Below, one piece after another: positions 53,501 to 62,500 of a DNA stretch of 64,000 bases (position 1 is the first letter of the stretch; each line of letters starts with the position of its first letter). Below the pieces are notes generated by a model that made no database searches, had not been told where the DNA came from, and was given only the letters and a program-made list of their open reading frames with translations. Both the position numbers and the translations under genes were made by a program. The stretch is from Corbicula japonica (taxonomy: Eukaryota > Mollusca > Bivalvia > Venerida > Cyrenidae). Location: the NCBI GenBank assembly GCA_038501625.1, contig JAZAYU010000001.1, positions 6,093,457 to 6,157,456 of the forward strand. Direction: 5' to 3'.

Positions 53501-56500
53501 AGCGCAGGGGGCATTTATTAGGGGAGTTGCATTTAAAAAAAGGTATTAAGGTATATTGCAATTTTCTACTCATGGTATGTTTAAACTGAATTTAATTCTT
53601 AATATATATATTTTTACAACTTTACTTTGATTTGTTGTTAAAACCTTGCATCTGTCTGAATTATTCCAGGTGAAAGTTATGTCTTAGTTGTCATGTTTAG
53701 TTGTCTGAATTTTCCCTTCTAGGTCTGAGTTATGCCAGTTGGAAATCATGATTTTTCAAAATTATTCAGAATATAGTTCCCTACAAATACTCCAATGTAA
53801 ACAATTTGTGATCTTTGAACTGCCTCTGATCTGTTTCTTCCTATAGATCCCTTTAAATCCATCGGTACACCCCTAAAGCACCTTCGATCGGGTAGATCCA
53901 GATCTGCTGGCACATATGGGAAGGTTGCATAGGGGGTTCATTTGGTTTGCTCAAACCTCGAACACCCTATATGGGCAGAATATTTAATTTTATATGGGGA
54001 TTTTGTTGGAAATGAGGATTTACATAAATTCATCGAGACTGCCCCAATCTGAAAATATTGAATCCGACCCTGACCCCTTTAACACTCTTGTAGCTACGCA
54101 CCTGCCAGGAAGAAAACATGACCTCAATAATGTTTGCCAAGGCTATTTAGTGCATGAAAATAATAATACTGTCTGCACACACAGGTTTAGTTCATTGTAC
54201 TGCATGGTAGTGTACAACTGTCATTATTCTGTCAGCCATTGACTGGGACATATTTTCATGATTTTAGGTCAACTGGTCTATATTTCAGGCAATGACCTGC
54301 AGTCCAGCCTTCAAAAATCAGTTAGCCTGGGTCATGATGATCTATAATTGGTTATTATTATTATACCAGATCGTACCATTATCAGGCTTTCCAAGGGAGA
54401 TTAAGTTAATATTCATTTACTTAATCCCTGTTACAGTGATGAATATTAATCTAAACAAAAAAACACTTACTCATTTTATTTTACATAAAGTGTTGGGGTG
54501 TAATTTTTTTAATAAGACTGGGATTTTGAATATCTACGACTCCCACACCTTTTATGGCTCAAATTTTCTGCTTTACTACACATTGCATACCAGAATTTTC
54601 TAAAAATAAAAAAACAACAACAAAAACAACATGAAATGTACTAAGACGAATATTTTGACCGGCAAAGAACTGGCCAAATATTAAGATGATCCCTAAAATT
54701 ATCAAATATTAATATGAAAGCCTCTCTTTCTAACCCCCAGCCCCCTAAAGAACACAAACACAAAACATTTCATAATATGAATCTATCCCAGTACTGATGC
54801 AAGATATTACTTTTTGCACAACAATATATATTATAACCTTTGAATGTGATTCACAGTGGGATAATCCATTCAGTATTTAACATAATAGCAAAAAACGAGG
54901 TCTTAGAAATATTCAGAATGAGGCTTCTAGTTCTATTTACATTGTTCTATAGGATGTTGAATGAAATTTTTGTGGTTATAGGTCACTGCCTGGTGCAAAC
55001 ACAAGTGACCTGACATGAACTGAAGTCTGGGTCAACTCAGGAATTTCATTATTACCACAAAACAGGGCATGCTCATAACCGACAGCAGGGGAGTATTGAT
55101 TTTGAACATGAGATAGTCCTACATTCAGTACTTCACTGATGATCTCATGATGATCTAGATATTTACCACTGGAAGGTTCCATTTTACTACTAAATTAGGT
55201 TTTGAGTTCAAAAGATATGGACCTAGAAGTGGGTGTTGATGTGTTTTTGAAAAAGGGATATTTTTATCCATACACCAGGTCACCGAAATTGAGTGAAGGA
55301 GTCCTTTTGTCAGTTAATTATACAGGGGATATTTTTACAGTCCAGGAAACCTGATTAAATACAGAAGTCCGACTTCAGAAGTGGTTATTTAACACTTCAT
55401 TCCATATATAATTATGGCTTTTATTGCATGGGCAAACAGTTAAGATCCAGAATAGCAAACACATTCATACCATCTGATCAGGATCTAAACTGTTTGCATT
55501 TAGATTCAGCAGATTATACATGGCCAAGAATAGAACAGATTGCATTGATGTGCCGATCCTGGATCTACTGCGGTCAAACGTGCAATAAAGCACGTAGTTA
55601 ACCTCGATTCTATTGCTTAGCACATTATAATGGGATGTATGTTACCTGTTTAGAGCAACAAAAAAAACCTGAATGGTAAATGGAATGTCCCAATTTATTT
55701 ATACCTGGTGAAATATTGTACTCACTTAACCCCCCACCCCAACTCACTTATGGTATTCATCTCAATTTAAAGAAAAACAATCTACAGACAAAAAAGTCAT
55801 TGAAAATGCAGAAACATTGTATACCATTTCTGAGGAATTTAACCCTTTTCTCCATATATATGCATTTAATGTTAATATTCTATATTGCATTTTGAGAAAT
55901 GTGTAGATCCAGATCAGCCAGAACATTCATGTTAAATGATCAGGACTTGCACAATCCCCTTCTTGATCAGAAATAACCTAATGAAAAAAGCAAACAATGT
56001 AGATCCTGATCAGGATGTACACTGTTTGCTCACGAAATAAAGGTGTGTCTACGGAGTAAACTTTGGATTTTATGTACAAGGCGGAAAACAATTCCAATTA
56101 CCAAAAAGCTTTACATTCCAAAGTTTTACTGCAAACAATGAGTTACATTATTAGTTGGCACGCCATAAGCCTGATGATTATAATTATTTGTGCTTACTTT
56201 AGGAAGTTAGGAATTAGTTCTAAGATGTAATTGATGAGAGTTGTTTTGGAAAAAACGTGTTAATAAATGTAATAAATGAATCGTAACATACAGTCCTTTT
56301 TAAGATTTTTTTATTAATTAAAAACAAGTTCCCCTTGAAAAGATTATAAGTAAGGTCATTGGTTATGATTAGCTCGTGATGCTTTTTTAAAACAATGGAA
56401 GCCATACCATCCATACAATCGGTCAGGGATGTTGACTGTTGCATTGCTTATGTACCTATTTTTGTAGTTTTAGAACATAATACCTGTTCCCTTCAGAAAT

Positions 56501-59500
56501 AACCTAATAGAGATAGGATTGAATATTCTTTTATTCAGTTTGATGATGAATAGTTTCAGGACTAAATATCAAACATGGACAAAAAAAGGAATAAAATTTG
56601 CAAATGCCTAACTAATATATTGCAATACTGCTTTCCGTAAGATCCCATTCCTACCAATAAATGAAAAAGCAAACAATGAATATAATAATGACATGGCCAT
56701 AAACCAATATATAAGGTTATGTTTGCTTTTGAAAAAATAAAAAAATGCCTTCCTGTTTCTTACAATCTTTGTAACTGCATGAAAATTCTCGCGTCGACTT
56801 GATGCATGCATTAATCAAAAGTTTTCTTGTTGAAGATTTGATGATAGTTTTATGTTCATGAAATACTCACTTCTGGGGAAATTTTATTGTATTTTAATAA
56901 TTATATATTTCCATATTGTATCAGCAGCTTTTTAGCTAGGCTATACAATTAGCTCAACTATACCAAGAATAAGGGAGCTAATCCTCGGTTTTGGCATCAC
57001 TTAAACAAAATATGCACTTTGGTCCATGTAACTTTGAAAATACTTGAGATATCAAGTTGAAACTTGGAATATAATATAATATTCACCATCAAAATCTACA
57101 TCATAACCAATTATCAATTATCAAGACCCATAAGTATGCTACCAATATTTTTCAAGTTAAGCCCCTTTTTATGCCCCCGCCATGTAATGGCGGAAGGGCA
57201 TATAGTGTTCACCCTGGCTGTGGGTGTGTTTGTTTGTTTGTGTGTGTGTCAGTGTGTGTGTATGTTCGAAAATCTTGTCCGCTCTGTAACTTTGTTATTT
57301 CTTATTGGATTTTAAAATTACTTGGTTTGAATGTTCACCATATCAAGACGATGTGTCGCGTATAATACCCATGCCTGTACCTCCAAGGTCAAGGTCACTG
57401 TTACTAAAAATAGATTTTTCTTGTCCAGGCTGTAACTTCCTTATGAATGGAGGGATTTCAAAATAACTTGGCACAAATGTTCACCATGACAAGGCGGTGT
57501 GTCGCGTACAACACCCATGCCTGTAGGTCCAAGGTCAAGGTCACTGTTACTATTAATAGAATTTTGTTGGGAAAACTTGTCCGCTCTGTAACTGTGTTAT
57601 TTCTTATTGGATTTTAAAATTACTTCGTTTGAATGTTCACCATATCAAGACGATGTGTCGCGTATAATACCCATGCCTGTACCTCCAAGGTCAATGTTAA
57701 TAAAAATAGATTTTTCTTGTCCGGGCTGTCACTTCCTTATGAATGGAGGGATTTCAAAATAACTTGGCACAAATGTTCACCATGACAAGGTGGTGTGTCG
57801 CGTACAAGACCCATGCCAGTAGGTCCAAGGTCAAGGTCACTGTTACTATTAATAGAATTTTGTTGGGAAAATCTTGTCCGCTCTGTAACTTTGTTATTTC
57901 TTATTGGATTTTAAAATTACTTGGTTTGAATGTTCACCATATCAAGACGATGTGTCGCGTATAATACCCATGCCTGTAGGTCCAAGGTCACTGTTACTAA
58001 AAATAGATTTTTCTTGCCCGGGCTGGAACTTCCTTATGAATGGAGGGATTTCAAAATAACTTGGCACAAATGTTCACCATGACAAGGCGGTGTGTCGCGT
58101 ACAAGACCCATGCCAGTAGGTCCAAGGTCAAGGTCACTGTTACTAAAAATAGAATTTTGTTGGAAAAATCTTGTCCGCTCTGTAACTTTGTTATTTCTTA
58201 ATGGATTTTAAAATAACTTGGTATAAATATTCACCATATCAAGACGGTGTGTCGCGTACAATACCCATGTATGTAGGTCCAAGGTCAAGGTCGCTGTTAC
58301 TAAAAATAGAATTTTCTTGTTTAGGCTGTAACTTCCTTATGAATGGAGGGATTTCAAAATAACTTGGAACAAATGTTCACCACCCATGCCTAAAGGTCAG
58401 AGGTCAAGGTCACTGTTACTTAAAATAGAATTGTGTTATAAAAATCTTGTCTGCTCTGTTACTTTGTTTTGTCTTATTTGATTTTAAAATAACTTGGTAT
58501 AAATGTTCATTATATCAAGACGATGTGTTGTGTACAATACCCATGCCTGTAGGTCCAAGGTCAAGGTCACTGTTACAAAAAATATAAATTTCTTGTACTG
58601 GCTATAACTTTGTTATTAACAGAGTGATTTCAAAATAATTTGGCACAAATGTTCACTATGACAAGGCGTTGTGTTGAGTACAATTCCCATGCCTGTAGGT
58701 CTAAGGTCAAGGTCACTATTACTAAAACCAGACTTTTCTTGTCTGGACTGTGAGTTTGTTATTACTTATTGGATTTTAAAATAACTTGGTATAAATGTTC
58801 ACCATGACAAACATGCATAGCGGGGGCATCCGTGTCCTATGGACACATTTCTAGTTTCACTATAATTTTGCGCTAAGCAAAATATGCAGTAAATGGCCCA
58901 TAACTTTGAAACTTCTTGAGTTAACACATTTAAACTTGGAATATATATTCATCATTAAATCTACATCATTACCAACAAGACATATCTCTGCTACCAAATT
59001 TTCAAGTTATGCCAGTTTTCACTTAAATTTTATGTGTTTATCAAAATATGAACAATGCCCGTAACTTTGAAACTACTTGTGATATCACCTTTTAACTTGG
59101 AATAATTATTCTTCATCAAAATCTACATCACTACTGACAAGACACTTAACTCAGCTTTTAATATTCTTTGTTATGTCAATCATGCAATTGTCCCATAACT
59201 TTGAAACTATGTGAGATATTACTTTGAAACATCTATTATTAGTAACTACATCATTATCTTCAATACCCATATCTTTACCAGAAATATTTCCACAAGTTAT
59301 GCCCCTTTTGCACTTAGTTTTTGCATTAACCAAAATATGCACTGGGTCCAAAACTAAAACTATATGAAATATCAACTTGAAACTTAGAATATATAGTCAG
59401 TATCATAATCTTTACCATAACCACCAAAAGCCATAACTCTGCTTCAATTATTTTAAAGTTATGCCACTTTTTCACTTAGAATTTTTGTTAAAGTTTTTAT

Positions 59501-62500
59501 TCAGTAACTTTCTTGAAGTGATTGATTTTGAAGTAAAACTAAATTATAAATTACTAATGAGTTTTCTAACTCTTCCAAAAATATTTCATAGTTATTTTGC
59601 TTTTCAGTTCAATATTTATGTTATATTGAAGGAATATTTCCGTTATTTGAAATCAATTTTCTGCCTTACCATTCACTTATTAATATTTTTCCTGATTGCA
59701 CATGAATGTTTGGCCATAGTTGCGGTGCATTACTTCAAGTTAATCCGCTCTTGTATGAAATATAACATGTATTTGGAACTATAGGCACAAATTTGCAGCA
59801 TTAGTTAGGGCTAATAAAATTTTAATTTAGTAAAATAAATTTGGTCCGCACGACTACAAGCGAAAGTAGGATTTCCGAAACGTCACAAAAATCGAGATCG
59901 CACATGAAGTGTGGTCTCTTCATCGGTGCTAAATATATCTCCATTATATTTACCTTCTTAAAAGTTCATTAACTATAATTTAACAATATCATTGAAAAGC
60001 CCGTCTATAAGAAAGAATATGATCAGACCTTTTGTGTTCTGTTAAAGAGTTTATATATTGGAGTCTATAATGGACACATATGATTTTTCAATAGTATATT
60101 CTTGCTTAAGTTTAGGGCTGGGGCTTTAATCTTTATATTGCTTTTGTTTCAAATGAATCAAATAGTCGAGTGCACAGTCTTCTCAGACGGCTCTTTATGA
60201 AAATAAAGCAGAAGGTTGATATCATACCGATTGGGATAAAACAGAACACTTTTCAACAGTCATTGTACTGTTTATGGTATGATTAGACTTTATTATGATC
60301 AACGTAGCTCCACCTTCCATTTTGATCAGATGATGGCCCTTTTAGTGTCATCATTGATAGGCACAGGGATCATATTGTCTGACTGGGCTGTAAGCATCAT
60401 CTCTGGTAGTTAATGTTGCTTATATTTTTGAAAGTATTTGTTCTTTCAACACAGTACTTGGTATATATATACAGTCGAATTTTGAAAATTCAAACTCGAT
60501 GAAACCAAAAAAAGTTGGAATTATTGGCAATTTTGAAAATATCGAAGTTTTGTCAAACGAAGTACATGGATACTTTATATTCATGTGGTCGGTGTAGGTC
60601 TCTTTACCGATATTATCATGTAGAAATGAAAATAAAAGACATTGTAAATCAATATCTGTTCTGTATTTAATCTTCAAAAATATTTATGCATGTTCAAATA
60701 AACATGTGTCAATATAGTTTAACATAAATAAGAACAAGTTCACCACGTATGTATCCCAATAACCAGCGAATAAATCACCGAAGAAGGTGGAAGATTTTCA
60801 CCACAATGTAGGGACTGTGTGCAAAAACCATTGCAGTTTTATATAGCTTATGTTGGCCTAGAACAATTGCAATCACTAACGTGATTTAAATCGGCATTAG
60901 TAAAAGTTAAAAGTAAAAATACTTACGCTTTTCTCACTGTAATCTGCTACTTGAGCCGCTCTTATCATTTGAGACTGACGTTGTCATCCGAGCGCTGATT
61001 ATTGGGATACATGCCGTGTTCACGGACAACTTACAAAGCTGAGCATAAATCACTGATCTCTAAATCACAGATGTTTGATGCCTCTTAGGATAGGATTAAA
61101 ATTCATTTTGTAACATGGTGATGAACATGTTTATGTTTTTTTGTTTTTGCCAATAAATATTTTGACTTTGATTTCTTCAAATCATTATCATAATTATTTT
61201 AGATTTTTCTTTTCTAATTTGATTTTAATGAGATCAATTAAAATAAAATAATTTGTTTGTTACAGGGATCACTTTTCCTGATTCAGTTGCCGTGTCAATT
61301 CATAGCACTAATCACATGGCGCCACTATTGTAATCTGTCTTGAAAGGTGAAAACTTCGACCTGTCATAATTTCTGGCATTAGTTCAAGATATCGAGAGTG
61401 AAATTAATAGTAAATTCCTCCACACTCCTCCAATCCTGTTCATCGATAAAAAGAAAATTATCAAAATCTCAATAATGTCAAAATGCCGTTCAATGAAACT
61501 TTGCACAAATGAATGTTACTAATGTCTCTTGATTTTGCATACAGTAAGACAAGTTAAAATAGTAAAGAAAACAAGCTAGACCAGTCCTTAAATTCCTTGA
61601 ATTCTATTTACATAAATTCACAAAAACTAAGCGATACAAAACATCATTTAAATTCCCACGTGAGTGCAATGTTACTGACAAGAAAATGTTGTGTACTTTG
61701 TAAAAAACTTTCAACTACTAAAAGAGAAATCAGTGATTGTCATCTGTTTCCGCGACTAGGAAGCGACCAGAAAATTGAAGGTCAAACACGCATTTACTAA
61801 TATCTCGTAAAGTTTACATTATGTAAGTCACGAGGACACAATAAATTGTTGTCAGTATCATATTACTCATGTAGGCATTTAAAATGATGTTTTGTGTTGA
61901 TAAGTGTTTGTGAATTTATGTAAATAGAAGTTGAGGGAATTTTAGATCTCGCTATTTTTCTTTACTGTTCTAACGTTTCTAATACCATCTCCAAAATATA
62001 GATACATTAATAACATACATTTGTGCAAAGTTTCATATAACAGCATTTTGCCATTATTGAGATTTTGATTATTTTCTTTTTATCGATGAACAGGATTGGG
62101 AGGAGTGTGATAAGCCCTTAAACGAGACTGGACTTTGAGTTTGAAGTTCGAAATATTGGTTGTTCCAAGTTTTAAAGGTTAATGCATAAAGTATAAAGGT
62201 TTTTTGCCTGGACCGAGATACCTGTTCAAAATATCTACGGTGGTCAAAATATCGAAGTTCGAAATTAAGAAGTTTGACTGTATCATCTGCTTGAACAAAG
62301 CTGTCTCACTTGTTCAGTGGTCTATTTATTATTTTGTCCTAGTTATTTTGAATTGTCTAAAATCAGGTTTATGTATGAGTCATTATCATTGTGTTTTATT
62401 GTTGTGTTTCAGTTAATGGATAGACTGAACCATAAAATATATTTATAGATCAGGTTTTCTATTATTTTTTTTTCAGTTGGATGAGCTTGGACGTGTGGTG

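Larger units (their letters stand above)
41918..62476 (+). other. DDX11: Giant DDX11 intron (about 20.6 kb) of nested repeats
   Basis: GTGAGT donor and TTTTTTCAG acceptor. The flanking exons are adjacent in the family alignment, so no exon is missing inside. It holds a minisatellite (42030-43425), HINE-like elements, a hAT MITE, mariner/pogo-like elements and MITE-1/2 copies. Stretches such as 43430-43960, 46680-47340, 48680-49140, 49870-50360, 53260-53880 and 54000-55390 show nothing I can name. Confidence 0.85.

Noticed and set aside
54292..54603. 103-codon frame [13 protein letters not shown]...
   Set aside because: AT-driven open frame with no recognisable domain, no splice context and no sign of a start or promoter.
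54290..54993. Possible hAT element with CAGGCAATGACCT / AGGTCACTGCCTG ends
   Set aside because: The 13-bp inverted match is suggestive, but no target duplication exists and the match does not extend inward.
57064..57964. Open frames with repeated [20 protein letters not shown]
   Set aside because: Translation of HINE tandem units; the repeat is at DNA level and no gene structure surrounds it.
59461..59784. 107-codon hydrophobic frame [14 protein letters not shown]...
   Set aside because: Lies within a HINE-like repeat; the related copy near 51840-52030 does not keep the frame open.
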